Assembly (NCBI GenBank): GCA_003142255.1
Contig: PLLO01000012.1
Span: forward strand, 1-64,000
DNA: 64,000 nt
Direction of reading: 5' to 3'
Source of the DNA: Bacteroidales bacterium
Lineage (GTDB): Bacteria > Bacteroidota > Bacteroidia > Bacteroidales > VadinHA17
In this document: piece after piece, positions 34,188 through 44,257 of the stretch
How positions within the stretch are numbered: position 1 is the stretch's first letter
How the letters are laid out: each line of letters starts with the position of its first letter
The notes under the pieces: model-generated
Seen by the model: only the letters and a program-made list of their open reading frames with translations
The model's database searches: none
What the model was told of the DNA's origin: nothing
Made by a program: the position numbers and the translations under genes

Positions 34188-35078
34188 TTAAAATTGGGAT
34201 TTTGATAATTCAGTAAATAATGTTTTTTGTTTCTCAGTAAGGTTGGTGGGAGTTTTAACCGTGTATGTCACGTAAAGATCTCCAAACTGTCCTTTGCTTT
34301 TATAGACAGGGAATCCCTTTCCTTTTAATTTTATCTTGCTTCCTGTTTGTGTTTCAGGTTTTACTTTCAGTTTTACTTTGCCGTTCAGCGTATCAATTGT
34401 GATCTCACCGCCCAGTACGGCACAATACAGATCCAGATCGGCCTTGGTGTACAGATCATTGCCTGACCGTTTGAATTTAGGATGATTGGCAATCATCAAA
34501 GTGATATAAAGATCACCATTCGGCCCTCCGTTTACGCCCTGCCCTCCATGGCCTGGAATTTTAATTGTTTGTCCGTTTTCGATTCCGGCAGGAATGGTGA
34601 TCCTTATTTTTTTACCGTTAACCGTCAAAGTCTGCTGATGAGTCTCATAGGCATCAGTCAGTTCAAGGTGAAGCTCCGCATTGTAATCTTCTCCTCTGTA
34701 TTTTACCTGTCTGCCTCTGCCGGCACCTCCAAACCCCCCGAATAATGATTCAAAGAAATCAGAAAATTCTCCCTCATCCTGAGCACCCTGATATCTTTGT
34801 CTGTGCGATTCCGACGATTGATCCTGATACTGGCTTGCATTTTTAAATTCGTCGGCATGTTTCCAATCCTCGCCGTATTGATCATATTTTTTTCTCTTTT
34901 CAGGATCGCTTAGAACCTCATTGGCTTCATTTATCTGCTGGAAATTCTTTTTGGCGTCTTTATCATTCGGATTCAGATCGGGATGGAATTTTCTTGCCAT
35001 CTTCCGATATGCGCTTTTAATATCCTTTTGTGTCGCGTTTTTATCTACCCCTAATATTTTATAATAATCAATGTACAT
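34188..35078 (-). CDS. cbpA: Curved-DNA-binding-type J-domain protein CbpA
   Basis: A 296-aa DnaJ-family co-chaperone. The J-domain (residues 3-68) starts [20 protein letters not shown], with HPD at 32-34. A Gly/Phe-rich linker ([17 protein letters not shown], ~105-125) follows, then two DnaJ C-terminal substrate-binding domains ([20 protein letters not shown] ... [19 protein letters not shown] and [20 protein letters not shown]). The cysteine zinc-finger domain of DnaJ is absent, so it is CbpA-type. It acts with DnaK. The gene is followed by cbpM (11 bp) and preceded by the beta-propeller gene (19 bp) on the same strand. Confidence 0.93.
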   Translation of the reverse strand: MYIDYYKILGVDKNATQKDIKSAYRKMARKFHPDLNPNDKDAKKNFQQINEANEVLSDPEKRKKYDQYGEDWKHADEFKNASQYQDQSSESHRQRYQGAQDEGEFSDFFESLFGGFGGAGRGRQVKYRGEDYNAELHLELTDAYETHQQTLTVNGKKIRITIPAGIENGQTIKIPGHGGQGVNGGPNGDLYITLMIANHPKFKRSGNDLYTKADLDLYCAVLGGEITIDTLNGKVKLKVKPETQTGSKIKLKGKGFPVYKSKGQFGDLYVTYTVKTPTNLTEKQKTLFTELSKSQF

Positions 35079-35097
35079 TTCAACATTACCTTGTATT

Positions 35098-36135
35098 TTA
35101 TTTTACAGGAGCTACGTCCAGAATCGTGAATGTTCCAGGTTTTACTGCAGGCCTGCGGTTTGTATTTCCTGCAGATGGAGTTGCAGCCTCATATTCTGCG
35201 GTTGACATGAATACATGATGTGTTTTCTTATCAACAGTAATTGTTCTGGCCCCTTGCTGGGTAGGAACGTTTTCGAGTACTTTGAACTCGTCAGGACTGA
35301 TCTCCTGGACTACAGTTAAGGTCCCTTCTCCATTTGAGCTGTAAGCGCGTTTTAGTGCAGGATCGAAAGCAGCACCATCTGATCCGTTACCGATAGGAAG
35401 CGAGGTTATAACCTTGCCTGACAAGGCATCCATGACAATCATAAGCTTGTTGCTGCAAACAGCGAAAAGCCTGTGGGTTTCATTATCAAGAGCGAGCCCG
35501 CTGGCTTCTTCACCGGGTGCAATGCTCCATGTCTGTTCAACTTGATTGGTTTTTGAATTTATAAGAGAAATCTCGCTCTTGTCTTCAATATTTACATATA
35601 CTTTGCCTTTCCCGTCTGAAACAGAGTTTTCTGGTTTGCCATCAAGCTTGATTGTTGCAATGACTTTGTTTGCCGATCCATCAATCACGGTCGCATTTGC
35701 TGTCCTTCCATTATAAGCAAATACATTATGACTGAATGGATCATATATTATTGCATCAGGATTCTGGCCTGTCACAGTAACTTTAGTTATGAAGGCAAGT
35801 GAGGTGAGATCGATTATTGTCACCGAAGAGTCTCTGCCATTGCTTATAAATGCTTTATTCAGATCAGAGGCAATAGCAATGCCATGAACGCCTTTGGTGT
35901 CTGGGATGGTACCTAACAGCTTGCCGTCTTTTTCATCAATTACATTGACGACAGTACTGTGTGAAATAAAGATTCTGCCAGTCGACTCATCTGCATTCAG
36001 ATAGTCCCAGCCGCCATCTCCGTCGACATGGAACTTATTAGCTATCCTGTACATTGAAGTTCCCGTCTGAGCCTTCAAGGCAACGCTGCCCGATATCAGG
36101 ATTAAGCAACCTATGAACATGGAAATTTTTTTCAT
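35098..36135 (-). CDS. YncE-type secreted beta-propeller protein
   Basis: The 345-aa product has a signal peptide ([23 protein letters not shown]). It then has about seven propeller blades with YVTN-like repeats: [80 protein letters not shown] and [19 protein letters not shown]. Proteins of this class are periplasmic binding or scaffold propellers, with no enzyme activity suggested. A Thr/Pro-rich stretch ([15 protein letters not shown]) is near the C-terminus. It is followed by cbpA and cbpM on the same strand (19 and 11 bp gaps), so the three may share a transcript, although the functional link is unclear. Confidence 0.85.
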   Translation of the reverse strand: MKKISMFIGCLILISGSVALKAQTGTSMYRIANKFHVDGDGGWDYLNADESTGRIFISHSTVVNVIDEKDGKLLGTIPDTKGVHGIAIASDLNKAFISNGRDSSVTIIDLTSLAFITKVTVTGQNPDAIIYDPFSHNVFAYNGRTANATVIDGSANKVIATIKLDGKPENSVSDGKGKVYVNIEDKSEISLINSKTNQVEQTWSIAPGEEASGLALDNETHRLFAVCSNKLMIVMDALSGKVITSLPIGNGSDGAAFDPALKRAYSSNGEGTLTVVQEISPDEFKVLENVPTQQGARTITVDKKTHHVFMSTAEYEAATPSAGNTNRRPAVKPGTFTILDVAPVK

Positions 36136-36433
36136 TTTTATGGTTTATAATTTATGGAATATAAAATTAGTCTATTTAAATGGAAGCAGTATCAGTATCC
36201 GGAAGAATACTGTTAAAAATTCTAAAAGGCATATTGTATTGATTAATTCAGCTTTTTGTTGCAGACCGGGTTTCAGTTATTATGCTTCATTTTCCGGATA
36301 TAGTTATGGGGAGTCTCATAAATTCTATCCGGAGTGTACCCATTCATTTATTTATCTTAAATTTATGCTGATAAGTTATCGATAAAAAGATCATCAGCAT
36401 TGAAAAGTCTTTTAATTATTAAAAACCACAATT
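36136..36433. other. Divergent intergenic region
   Basis: 298 bp between the minus-strand propeller gene and the plus-strand OmpA gene. It is AT-rich. No complete promoter pair was found; TAATTTTA on the minus strand near 36165 is a one-mismatch -7 candidate. Confidence 0.35.
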
Positions 36434-37264
36434 ATGAAAAAGCTATTTTGCTCACTTTTTGTACTAATGGCTGGATTAGCCCCTCTGATAGCACAGGAAG
36501 ATAGAGAAGGCTGCAAAGATCCGGCTTTATTTACAAGGATGCCTGGCTATCATATTTACAGGTGTGAAGATCTGCAATTCGACAGATTTGAATTCAGGAT
36601 CAGTGCCAGTAAAACTCAGATAGTTGAGGGCCATTCTCTTTTAGTTATGTATGACCCTAATGAAAACATTCAGGCTCCAAGTCCTCTGCAAACTATCAGG
36701 AATTATTGCAATGCAGCAAAAAAAATCGGCGGACAGGTCGTCTATGAATATGATGATGCCGGACCGAATGCTGTATTAAAAGTGGTTAAAAACGGGATGG
36801 AAGTGTGGGCAAATGTATATGCCAGCTATAATGGTTCATACAATATACATATTATTGAGAAAGAGGCAATGAAACAGGATGTTGTAGCTGATGCCAACAG
36901 TATGTTAAGCAGCATTAAGGAGACCGGGAAGGTGGCTGTTTATGGCATTTATTTTGATACCGGGAAAGCAACATTGAAACCGGAATCTCAACCGACCCTG
37001 CAGGAGATTGCGAAACTGTTGAAAGAAAATCCGGGTCTTAAATTATATGTTGTCGGGCATACAGATAATACGGGAACATTCGATGCAAATATGAAACTCT
37101 CCATGGACAGGGCTGCAGCTGTTACAAATGAGCTTGTATTACAGTATTCTGCAACCGGTACGAGCCTGAAGGCCTGCGGTGATGGGCCAACATCACCCGT
37201 TGCCACTAACGAGACAGAGGAGGGAAAGGCTCTGAACCGCCGGGTGGAACTTGTGAAACAGTAA
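36434..37264 (+). CDS. OmpA family protein
   Basis: This 276-aa protein has a signal peptide (MKKLFCSLFVLMAGLAPLIAQ). The N-terminal ~120-residue domain of no named family begins GCKDPALFTRMPGYHIYRCE and contains MEVWANVYASYNGSYNIHII. The C-terminal OmpA domain (~165-276) starts VAVYGIYFDTGKATLKPESQ and contains VVGHTDNTGTFDANMKLSMD-RA and the C-terminal NRRVELV, with the Asp and Arg that bind diaminopimelate in peptidoglycan. It probably tethers the envelope to the cell wall. The same N-terminal domain is common in Bacteroidota OmpA proteins. It is followed 28 bp later by a LysE-type gene. Confidence 0.88.
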   Translation: MKKLFCSLFVLMAGLAPLIAQEDREGCKDPALFTRMPGYHIYRCEDLQFDRFEFRISASKTQIVEGHSLLVMYDPNENIQAPSPLQTIRNYCNAAKKIGGQVVYEYDDAGPNAVLKVVKNGMEVWANVYASYNGSYNIHIIEKEAMKQDVVADANSMLSSIKETGKVAVYGIYFDTGKATLKPESQPTLQEIAKLLKENPGLKLYVVGHTDNTGTFDANMKLSMDRAAAVTNELVLQYSATGTSLKACGDGPTSPVATNETEEGKALNRRVELVKQ

Positions 37265-37292
37265 ATTTTATTTTCATAGGTTTTTATTATTT

Positions 37293-38186
37293 TTGACCCC
37301 GGATTCATTAAGGAAGGGGAGTATAAATTATTTAACTCAGGATATAGCATTGACAGGACATCTTATAACTATATCAATAATAGGGCTGTTGGCCGGTTTC
37401 TTTTTCTCGATGCCTATTGCCGGGCCTATCAGTATTCTTATAACCTCAAATGCCCTTAAAGGAAGGCTCAAATATTGTAATCTTCTTGCAGTCGGTTCGG
37501 CAGTAGCTGATTTTATTTATGTTCTGATCGCCGTTTATGGAATAACACATCTTTTTTCAGTCTATAAAGGTGTAATTCCATATATCCTTGGTGCCGGAGC
37601 TCTATTCGTTTTTTATGTAGGGTACAGGATTGTCCGTACAAAATTTGATCCTGAACACATTGATGAGGAGCAAAGGCTTGCCGATAAGCAGGATAATAAA
37701 CACAAAGGGGCGATATATACAGGCTTCATGCTTAATTTTCTGAACCCCACCCTTTTCTTTGGCTGGATGATCTCTTCATTCATTATGTTATCTTTTGCTG
37801 CATCCCTGGGGTTTGATACTGGCGGTCTCAGTACCTCAGTGGATCAGAGCCTCGACCAGATGGGAAAAATTGATGGCGGTATCACTGAAAAGCCAAAAAT
37901 CCCGACCTACCTGCAGTTTGACACATTGAAAATGATGAAGAAGGAAAACCGCATTGAAAGACATGTTAAGGTTACACATTATAATCATCTTACAACCAGC
38001 CTCTTTTATGCAATTTTTCTGGCAGTTGGGAGTGTCCTATGGTTCTTTTTGCTCACAGTGACGCTGGTGAAATTCAGGAAGAGAATAAATATCAATGTTC
38101 TGAACTGGTTCGTAAGAGCTATGGGAATAATGCTATGTCTCTTTGCCCTTTTCTTTGGATATACCGCTGTTAAAATGCTGCTCTGA
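37293..38186 (+). CDS. LysE family exporter
   Basis: A multi-span membrane protein of up to 297 aa, resembling LysE/RhtB exporters. The motif GFFFSMPIAGPISILITSNA in the first helix is the family's (GFxxxxxPGP) signature, and helices follow around 65-85, 92-112, 145-165 and 235-255. These proteins export amino acids or related small molecules. The start is uncertain: the frame opens with TTG at 37293, and another TTG at 37350 (after AGGATATAGCA) begins MTGHLITISIIGLLAGF. The latter is a better fit to a short N-terminus. A longer hydrophilic loop around residues 175-220 is unusual for the family. The gene converges with the YhhN gene (18 bp apart). Confidence 0.75.
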   Translation: MTPDSLRKGSINYLTQDIALTGHLITISIIGLLAGFFFSMPIAGPISILITSNALKGRLKYCNLLAVGSAVADFIYVLIAVYGITHLFSVYKGVIPYILGAGALFVFYVGYRIVRTKFDPEHIDEEQRLADKQDNKHKGAIYTGFMLNFLNPTLFFGWMISSFIMLSFAASLGFDTGGLSTSVDQSLDQMGKIDGGITEKPKIPTYLQFDTLKMMKKENRIERHVKVTHYNHLTTSLFYAIFLAVGSVLWFFLLTVTLVKFRKRININVLNWFVRAMGIMLCLFALFFGYTAVKMLL

Positions 38187-38204
38187 AATATTCTGAAGTT
38201 CTGA

Positions 38205-38858
38205 TCATACAAATTCTTTTTCTGATTGTTTCAGAACCCCGGTCACAATCAGGTATTGTGCAGCAATATAAGTTGTCATGACTGCAACCCCTGAAAACAC
38301 AAATGGAAATCCGAATTTGTTTAATGCTATCAGTGAATCTGAGATTACAAAAAGGACGGCTCCGGCAAGAACCAGTATAAAGCTTAACCGGCTAACTTTC
38401 CCGTACCTGTTGATTGCTGCAATAAGCATTGTAAGAATAACCATTGTATAGGTTATCATAGGAAGCCTCATCCCATCAAGATTATCGTACAAAAGGCATA
38501 AAAGTCCGGCGCCATAAAGTATTACCGGAAACAGAAGATATATGCGTTTCGTTATGAGCTCACTTTTCCCGCTTGTCTTCAAGAATGCAATTACATACAT
38601 TACGTGAGCAAGGAGAAAACATGCAAGCCCCGGAATAAATGAGAAGCATAGAATTACGTCGCCTGCCCAGGAGAAGAGAAGCGCTGCAAGAATTGTAATT
38701 CTAAAATTCTGACGCGCATTCAACTGGTAAATAATAATCAAAAAAGGAATAATCGAACCTTTAAGAACAAGACCTGGTATTGATGATAAATGCGAATCGA
38801 GAACTGTATATGTAATCCCAATAAGGATGTATATAACTGTTAATACCTTTGTTTTCAT
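38205..38858 (-). CDS. YhhN family membrane protein (lysoplasmalogenase-like)
   Basis: The 217-aa product has about eight transmembrane helices with the YhhN pattern: AALLFSWAGDVILCFSFIPG in the middle (conserved GD in a helix), LACFLLAHVMYVIAFLKTSG, and ISDSLIALNKFGFPF near the end. YhhN members include TMEM86-type lysoplasmalogenases, which cleave vinyl-ether lipids. Whether this bacterial protein has that activity is not shown. The conserved SWAGD and SDS motifs carry the putative catalytic Asp residues. It is monocistronic and convergent with the LysE gene. Confidence 0.82.
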   Translation of the reverse strand: MKTKVLTVIYILIGITYTVLDSHLSSIPGLVLKGSIIPFLIIIYQLNARQNFRITILAALLFSWAGDVILCFSFIPGLACFLLAHVMYVIAFLKTSGKSELITKRIYLLFPVILYGAGLLCLLYDNLDGMRLPMITYTMVILTMLIAAINRYGKVSRLSFILVLAGAVLFVISDSLIALNKFGFPFVFSGVAVMTTYIAAQYLIVTGVLKQSEKEFV

Positions 38859-38925
38859 ATGTTTTGAGGGATTACTGAATACGCTTTAATAAAATTATGA
38901 ATTTTTATCAAATCATTTAGCTTAT

Positions 38926-38955
38926 TTTGCAGAATAGATAAGTAAAATAAATTTG
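38926..38955 (+). promoter_or_regulatory. Possible promoter of the glycosyltransferase gene
   Basis: TTTG at 38926-38929 and TAAATTTG at 38948-38955, spaced 18 bp apart (the consensus is about 19-21). The ATG at 38963 is only 7 nt beyond the -7 box, which would leave almost no leader. Confidence 0.35.
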
Positions 38956-38962
38956 ATCGTTC

Positions 38963-39835
38963 ATGAAAGTAACCGGCATTACATTCATCCGCAACGCTGT
39001 CAAATTTGATTATCCGGTCGCGGAGGCAATAAGATCAATTTTGCCTCTTTGCAATGATTTTATCGTGGCGGTTGGGAACTCGGATGACAATACGGAAGAG
39101 ATTATCCAAAGTATTGATAATCAGAAAATCCGGATAATAAAAACTACATGGGACGATTCCCCGGAAATGAAGAAGGGAGGCAAAGTGTTCGCCATTGAAA
39201 CGGATAAAGCTTTTCAAAGTGTTCCTGACGATTCGGACTGGGCCTTTTATATTCAGGGTGATGAAGTAATGCATGAAAAATATCTGGATCCGGTTTATTC
39301 GGCAATGGGAAAATGGAAAGATAATCGCGAGGTTGACGGATTGCTTTTCAATTACCAGCATTTTTATGGTTCCTATGATTATGTGGGAATCTCTCCCAAA
39401 TGGTACAGGAATGAGATAAGGGTTATAAGAAACGACAAATCTATTTACTCGTTCAGAGATGCCCAGGGATTCCGGAAAGGTGATAATGAAAAGCTGAACG
39501 TAAAACCAGTCGATGCTTTTATTTATCACTATGGTTGGGTAAAGGAGCCTGAGATAATGATGAATAAACTAAAAAATTCTACATCGTTTTACACAGAGGC
39601 AGACAGGAAAAATATCCTAAACAAAAGCGATTCATATGATTATTCATCCATTGATTCTCTGAGCCTGTTTACCGGCACGCATCCGAAGGTCATGGCTGAT
39701 CATATAAAACGGAAGAACTGGACATTCGATCACGACATGTCTTTTAACAGACTATCTGCAAGGTATAAAGCAAAAATTTTCCTGAAGAAATATCTTGGTA
39801 TAAATACTTTTTATGAGAATTTCAGGATAGTGTAA
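38963..39835 (+). CDS. Glycosyltransferase-like protein (GT-A fold, GT2-type)
   Basis: A 290-aa cytosolic protein. The N-terminus KVTGITFIRNAVKFDYPVAE with LPLCNDFIVAVGNSDDNTEE and IRIIKTTWDD is a nucleotide-sugar-binding GT-A start similar to GT2. The motif WAFYIQGDEVMHE (~90-102) takes the place of the DxD metal-binding site. A second block (WYRNEIRVIRND) and FIYHYGWVKEPEIM follow. This protein type occurs widely in Bacteroidota as an orphan transferase of unknown acceptor. It is not embedded in a polysaccharide cluster. The start is the ATG right after a TAAATTTG box. Confidence 0.8.
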   Translation: MKVTGITFIRNAVKFDYPVAEAIRSILPLCNDFIVAVGNSDDNTEEIIQSIDNQKIRIIKTTWDDSPEMKKGGKVFAIETDKAFQSVPDDSDWAFYIQGDEVMHEKYLDPVYSAMGKWKDNREVDGLLFNYQHFYGSYDYVGISPKWYRNEIRVIRNDKSIYSFRDAQGFRKGDNEKLNVKPVDAFIYHYGWVKEPEIMMNKLKNSTSFYTEADRKNILNKSDSYDYSSIDSLSLFTGTHPKVMADHIKRKNWTFDHDMSFNRLSARYKAKIFLKKYLGINTFYENFRIV

Positions 39836-39928
39836 ATCAGGGTGTTGCGACGGCTAAATTTTTTCATAGAAATTCTAAATTTATAATATTTAATATATTT
39901 GCACGGCTAGATTCTAAAACAGAATATC

Positions 39929-40030
39929 ATGAAGAAAACCGGGATGGCCGATCCTGCTGACAAGGATAAACCCAATGCAACTAATGCAACAAGTGCAGCC
40001 CGCGATATCGGTCAGGGGAGGATTTTTTAA
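39929..40030 (+). pseudogene. Internally deleted remnant of a GH172 (DUF2961) gene
   Basis: A 33-codon frame starts MKKT, as does the intact gene at 56299. It then jumps to GMADPADKDKPN and continues to GQG, where 22 of 26 residues match the intact protein. It then ends RIF-stop. The signal peptide and ~50 following residues are deleted, and everything beyond the DLGQG-equivalent is gone. It lies directly upstream of the hybrid regulator at the start of the same carbohydrate locus. A TATATTTG box (39894-39901) precedes it. Confidence 0.8.
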
Positions 40031-40052
40031 CCTCTTTTGCGTGAGTTTTTAT

Positions 40053-40060
40053 TAAGTTTG
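40053..40060 (+). promoter_or_regulatory. TAnnTTTG box upstream of the hybrid regulator
   Basis: TAAGTTTG at 40053-40060 lies about 138 nt before the ATG at 40199. No TTTG box is found at the standard distance. The region from 39836 to 40198 otherwise holds only the GH172 remnant. Confidence 0.3.
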
Positions 40061-40198
40061 CAGGCTGGATTAACACATACCGTGTAACAGAGTTATTCAG
40101 ACTTAATTCCGGTTTTATCTTTGTCCATTTATTCGCATTATTGTCCATTTTTTCTAACTTTACTAAATCGTCGGTTGATTTCTGATTGCGTCTTCAAA

Positions 40199-43100
40199 AT
40201 GACAGAGAAGCTTATTTATCTGACATTTCTCTTTTTGTTATCTTTCCCACTGAATGCGGAATACAAAAAAAATGTTCATTCCATTTCACGTCAGGAAGGC
40301 TTATCAAACGGTGCTGTAAATACAATTGTAAAGGATGCAGAAGGATATATCTGGTTTGGTACATGGAACGGACTTAACCGTTATGACGGTAGCAATATAG
40401 TTACTTACCTTCCCGGGAATAATCCTAATTCTATTCATAATAACGTTATACGGGAGCTATACCCCTGTTCATCAGGACCAATATGGATGTTCACAAACAA
40501 AGGGCTGGCATTATATGATAATATCCATGACCGTTTTACCTCTTATTTTACAAAGGAATCGGAGCAGATAAACTATGAAAATGACATTGCAATCAGTCAT
40601 TCAGACATTTATGGCACACTGGCCTCAGTATTCGGAAATGGTATTTTCAGATTTGACACTGTAACAATGCAATTCAAAAAAATCATTTTCGAAAATGTTT
40701 CGCAACCCTCTTCTCTCAATATTAAAAGAATTCATTTTGCGGGCGACCATGCATACTGCATTACAGGAAGTAATCAGGTTTTTATGTTATCAGGCAATCG
40801 GCTTGAAGAAGTTATGCAACTATCATTGACAGGGATTCTGTCATCATCAATGTCAGTCTTAATCAACAGGCGCCCATATATACTTATTACTCAACGCGCC
40901 GGATCTGCCCTGATGGTGGATATTGAATCAAGGAAGGTTGAGCAACTCAGGATCCCTGGCGATATAATTACTTCATTCTCCCTTTCGAAGGAAGAAAATA
41001 AGCTTTGGGTCGGTACAGAAAAGGGCAAAATTTACAGTTTCAATCTGCTCACCAGTAATTTTGAAGAACTTAGCGTACTTTCAGATTTGTATGGAAATAA
41101 TCCTATAGCAACACGTATCTTAAGCATTTATGAATCAGATCCCGGTATTTTATGGATAGGGACTGATGGGAACGGAGTATATACCATTAAGTTAGCTGAA
41201 TTTCCGAATAAGTGCCTTTCATCAGATCAGCTGGCATATCCCATCGTTAGGAGCATTCTTGTGACTCGTAAAAAAGATATCCTGATTGGTACCAAAGGAG
41301 GTGGTATAGACGTGTTTGATGCTAATGGAAATCACATCAGGGGAATTTCAGTCAAGGATGGTTTAAGCAACAATTCAGTACTTTCATTTCATGAGTGTGA
41401 TGATGGTTCCATCTGGGTTGGAACTGATGGAAAAGGTATTGACATTGTTTCGGATGATTATAAATCAGTTCGCAATTTCCCTCGTGATTTTAAAAGTTTC
41501 AATCCTTTAAGCTTTGCATCGGTGTACCGCATACTTGAAGACAGTGATCATCGGATTTTTCTCGGAACCAGCGGTTATGGGGTTATCATGGTTGAGCTTA
41601 ATAAAAAGAACCTTTCAGTGCCTACCAGTTTCGAACAATTAATTCTCGATAAAAGCATTGATAAAAATGGTTCTCAAAAACAAATAGTGTATGCTCTTGC
41701 TGAAGAAAAGGCGAGCATTCTCTGGATAGGAACAAGAGGGTTTGGTGTGTATCGATTCAATACAATAACTAAGAGAGTAATTGCTCAATATTCCTCATTT
41801 TCAAACCCTGATTTTATAAAGAATGATGATATACTTTCCTTATTTACAGACCCTGACGGATATATCTGGTGTGGCAGTAGCAATGGCATTTTCAATTTAC
41901 TGCCAACATCCACCGATTCAGTCAGGGTTGGCGGGTTAGCAAATCAACCAGACCTTTCTAACACGAGTATTCATGCTATCCAGCTTGATAAACAGGGGAA
42001 TTTGTGGGTTACTACCAATCAGGGACTTTCATTAATAGACAAAGACAGAAAGAACGTCAGGAGTTTTAATGTTAAAGACGGTCTGATCAATATTGAATTC
42101 AGTGATGGAGCTTCGTTTTTTGAAAAGGAAACAGGTAAGCTTTATGCAGGTGGCACAAAGGGAGTTGATATTATTCAAACAGATGAGATTGTGTTTTCTT
42201 CCTATTTCCCCCCTGTCGCAATTAATCAGTTTTTAATCAGGAATATTCCTGTGGAAATTGGGGAAGAAAGCCTACTTACCAGCCGTATAAATCACCAGAA
42301 CAATATAAAGCTGAAATACGATCAGAATTCTATCTCATTTAATGTTTCGCCTCTTGTTTACTGGGGTCAGGAGCGGCACAGGATTTCGTACCGGTTGATT
42401 AACTTTGATGACGAATGGATAATCAATCAACAGAACTTACCCATCAGCTTTTCAAATCTGGCACCGGGTAAATACTCACTTCAGATACGTGTGAGTGACG
42501 AAAATGGAAACTGGTCGAAGGACATCAGGGAAATAGGAATAATCATTAATCCCCCTTACTGGTTGACATCATGGGCAATTATGTGTTATATTCTGCTGGC
42601 TATTGGAATACAATTATCTTTATTCATGGCTTACCGCCGACGGGAAGCAAGGAAGAAAGAGGCAGCTCTGCATGAATTCAAAAAGAAAAAAGAAGAAGAA
42701 TTACAAAAGTATAAAATAGAATTTTTTACCAATGTGGCCCATGAGTTTCGCACTCCTCTTACTATCATCATTTCACACGTTCATGAATTGCTTGAAGATA
42801 CGCGGAATAGTGCTAAAAACGCACCTCTTTTAAAGGTATTTAATAACAGTGTAAAGCTTCAGAAACTGGTTTTGGAAATTATGCAGTTCCGAAAGCTGGA
42901 AATAGGGAAAGAACCTTTAAATATAAAACTGACAAAACCTGTTGATCTGATACGCGAAGTTGTATCCGATTTCGAACTACTTGTACAACAAAGGAATATT
43001 CATTGTGAAGTCATCGCTCCCGATCCTCAGTTCGAGTTCAGGACAGATGCAGATAAGTTTCAGCGTATTGCAGCTAATTTGATTTCGAACGCAATAAAAT

Positions 43101-44257
43101 ATAATAAACCCGGCGGTTTTGTTAAAGTCTTCATTAAATCAGATAGATCAGCTCTGATTGTTGAAATAGAAGACAATGGCATAGGAATAATGCCTGAGTA
43201 CTACCAAAAGGTGTTTGAGCCATTCGGAATTTCTTCAGCCAGGAAAAAAGGAAGTTTCCCGGGATATCGTTCCACAGGGTTGGGTCTTGCTGTAACAAAA
43301 GGTTTGATCGAACTATTAAAGGGGACTATTAGTTTTATAAGCAAGCCTGATGAAGGAACAAGGTTTATTTGTATTTTTCCTGATGTTCATGAATTAAGTC
43401 AGGGAGAATTTCTGAATGAACCGGCAGATATACTGAATGAAATCAGTTTCATTGATGAAGCAAAACCTGACACGGCTATTGAAAATTCCGAAATATTATC
43501 CGGAAAACCTCTTATCCTGCTGGTTGATGATGATCCTGAACTTTTAATATTGCTCAGGGATTTTCTACAGTCTGATTATAATATTCTTTTTGCCGGGAAC
43601 GGCCTTGAGGCTTATAATAAGGTTTTATCCGAAAGACCCGATTTGGTAGTTGCAGATGTGATGATGCCGGAAATGGATGGCATTGAACTATGTTGCAAAT
43701 TGCGCGAGAACTTTGATACCAGTCACCTTCCGATAATCCTTCTGACAGCCAGAGCTGAAATAGAAGACAGAATTACCGGTTTGAAAGCCGGAGCTGATTC
43801 TTATATCCCAAAACCATTTCATCCAAAACATTTAAAAGTTCGCATTGAAAAGCTCATTCAATTTAGAAACAGTATTAAAAATCGTTTCGGAAAGCAGGAT
43901 GATAATCCAACACTGGTAAAAGAAATATCTGATCCTTTTTTTCAAAAATTACTATGCTATATTGATGAGAACATAGATGATGAGACACTTTCATCTGATA
44001 AGATTTGTGACAAAATGGCTATCAGTAAATCTTCCTTATACAATAAAACCAGATCAGTACTGGGAATCACTCCCCACAACCTGATTTACCAGCGACGTTT
44101 AAGCAAAGCAGCTATCCTTCTTAAATCAACCACAATGACTGTGAGCGAAATTATCGACCATACCGGCTTTCCCGGCAGAACTCATTTCTATGACCTGTTT
44201 AACAAGGCTTATGGTTGTTCTCCTTCAGACTATCGCAACAAACCTGTGGTAAACTAG
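40199..44257 (+). CDS. Hybrid two-component system sensor/regulator (HTCS)
   Basis: About 1352 aa from the ATG at 40199. A frame-extending TTG at 40121 is rejected, because the ATG gives a signal peptide (MTEKLIYLTFLFLLSFPLNA). Two-component propeller repeats fill residues ~25-680 (for example GYIWFGTWNGLNRYDGS and GSIWVGTDGKGIDIV). A Y_Y_Y domain follows (~690-760), then a membrane helix (~790-812). The histidine kinase domain has His848 in the H-box (NVAHEFRTPLTII) and an ATPase with G-boxes. The receiver has phospho-acceptor Asp1153 (VVADVMMPEMDGIEL), and the C-terminus is an AraC-type helix-turn-helix. Such HTCS proteins sense an oligosaccharide in the periplasm and switch on the adjacent SusCD operon. 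Confidence 0.95.
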   Translation: MTEKLIYLTFLFLLSFPLNAEYKKNVHSISRQEGLSNGAVNTIVKDAEGYIWFGTWNGLNRYDGSNIVTYLPGNNPNSIHNNVIRELYPCSSGPIWMFTNKGLALYDNIHDRFTSYFTKESEQINYENDIAISHSDIYGTLASVFGNGIFRFDTVTMQFKKIIFENVSQPSSLNIKRIHFAGDHAYCITGSNQVFMLSGNRLEEVMQLSLTGILSSSMSVLINRRPYILITQRAGSALMVDIESRKVEQLRIPGDIITSFSLSKEENKLWVGTEKGKIYSFNLLTSNFEELSVLSDLYGNNPIATRILSIYESDPGILWIGTDGNGVYTIKLAEFPNKCLSSDQLAYPIVRSILVTRKKDILIGTKGGGIDVFDANGNHIRGISVKDGLSNNSVLSFHECDDGSIWVGTDGKGIDIVSDDYKSVRNFPRDFKSFNPLSFASVYRILEDSDHRIFLGTSGYGVIMVELNKKNLSVPTSFEQLILDKSIDKNGSQKQIVYALAEEKASILWIGTRGFGVYRFNTITKRVIAQYSSFSNPDFIKNDDILSLFTDPDGYIWCGSSNGIFNLLPTSTDSVRVGGLANQPDLSNTSIHAIQLDKQGNLWVTTNQGLSLIDKDRKNVRSFNVKDGLINIEFSDGASFFEKETGKLYAGGTKGVDIIQTDEIVFSSYFPPVAINQFLIRNIPVEIGEESLLTSRINHQNNIKLKYDQNSISFNVSPLVYWGQERHRISYRLINFDDEWIINQQNLPISFSNLAPGKYSLQIRVSDENGNWSKDIREIGIIINPPYWLTSWAIMCYILLAIGIQLSLFMAYRRREARKKEAALHEFKKKKEEELQKYKIEFFTNVAHEFRTPLTIIISHVHELLEDTRNSAKNAPLLKVFNNSVKLQKLVLEIMQFRKLEIGKEPLNIKLTKPVDLIREVVSDFELLVQQRNIHCEVIAPDPQFEFRTDADKFQRIAANLISNAIKYNKPGGFVKVFIKSDRSALIVEIEDNGIGIMPEYYQKVFEPFGISSARKKGSFPGYRSTGLGLAVTKGLIELLKGTISFISKPDEGTRFICIFPDVHELSQGEFLNEPADILNEISFIDEAKPDTAIENSEILSGKPLILLVDDDPELLILLRDFLQSDYNILFAGNGLEAYNKVLSERPDLVVADVMMPEMDGIELCCKLRENFDTSHLPIILLTARAEIEDRITGLKAGADSYIPKPFHPKHLKVRIEKLIQFRNSIKNRFGKQDDNPTLVKEISDPFFQKLLCYIDENIDDETLSSDKICDKMAISKSSLYNKTRSVLGITPHNLIYQRRLSKAAILLKSTTMTVSEIIDHTGFPGRTHFYDLFNKAYGCSPSDYRNKPVVN

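Noticed and set aside
36113-36385. 90-aa frame in the divergent region before the OmpA gene
   Set aside because: Low-complexity AT-driven composition; it overlaps the start of the propeller gene and the probable promoter region.
40121-40198. TTG start for the hybrid regulator
   Set aside because: The 26 extra residues precede a good signal peptide at the ATG 40199 and do not look like part of it.
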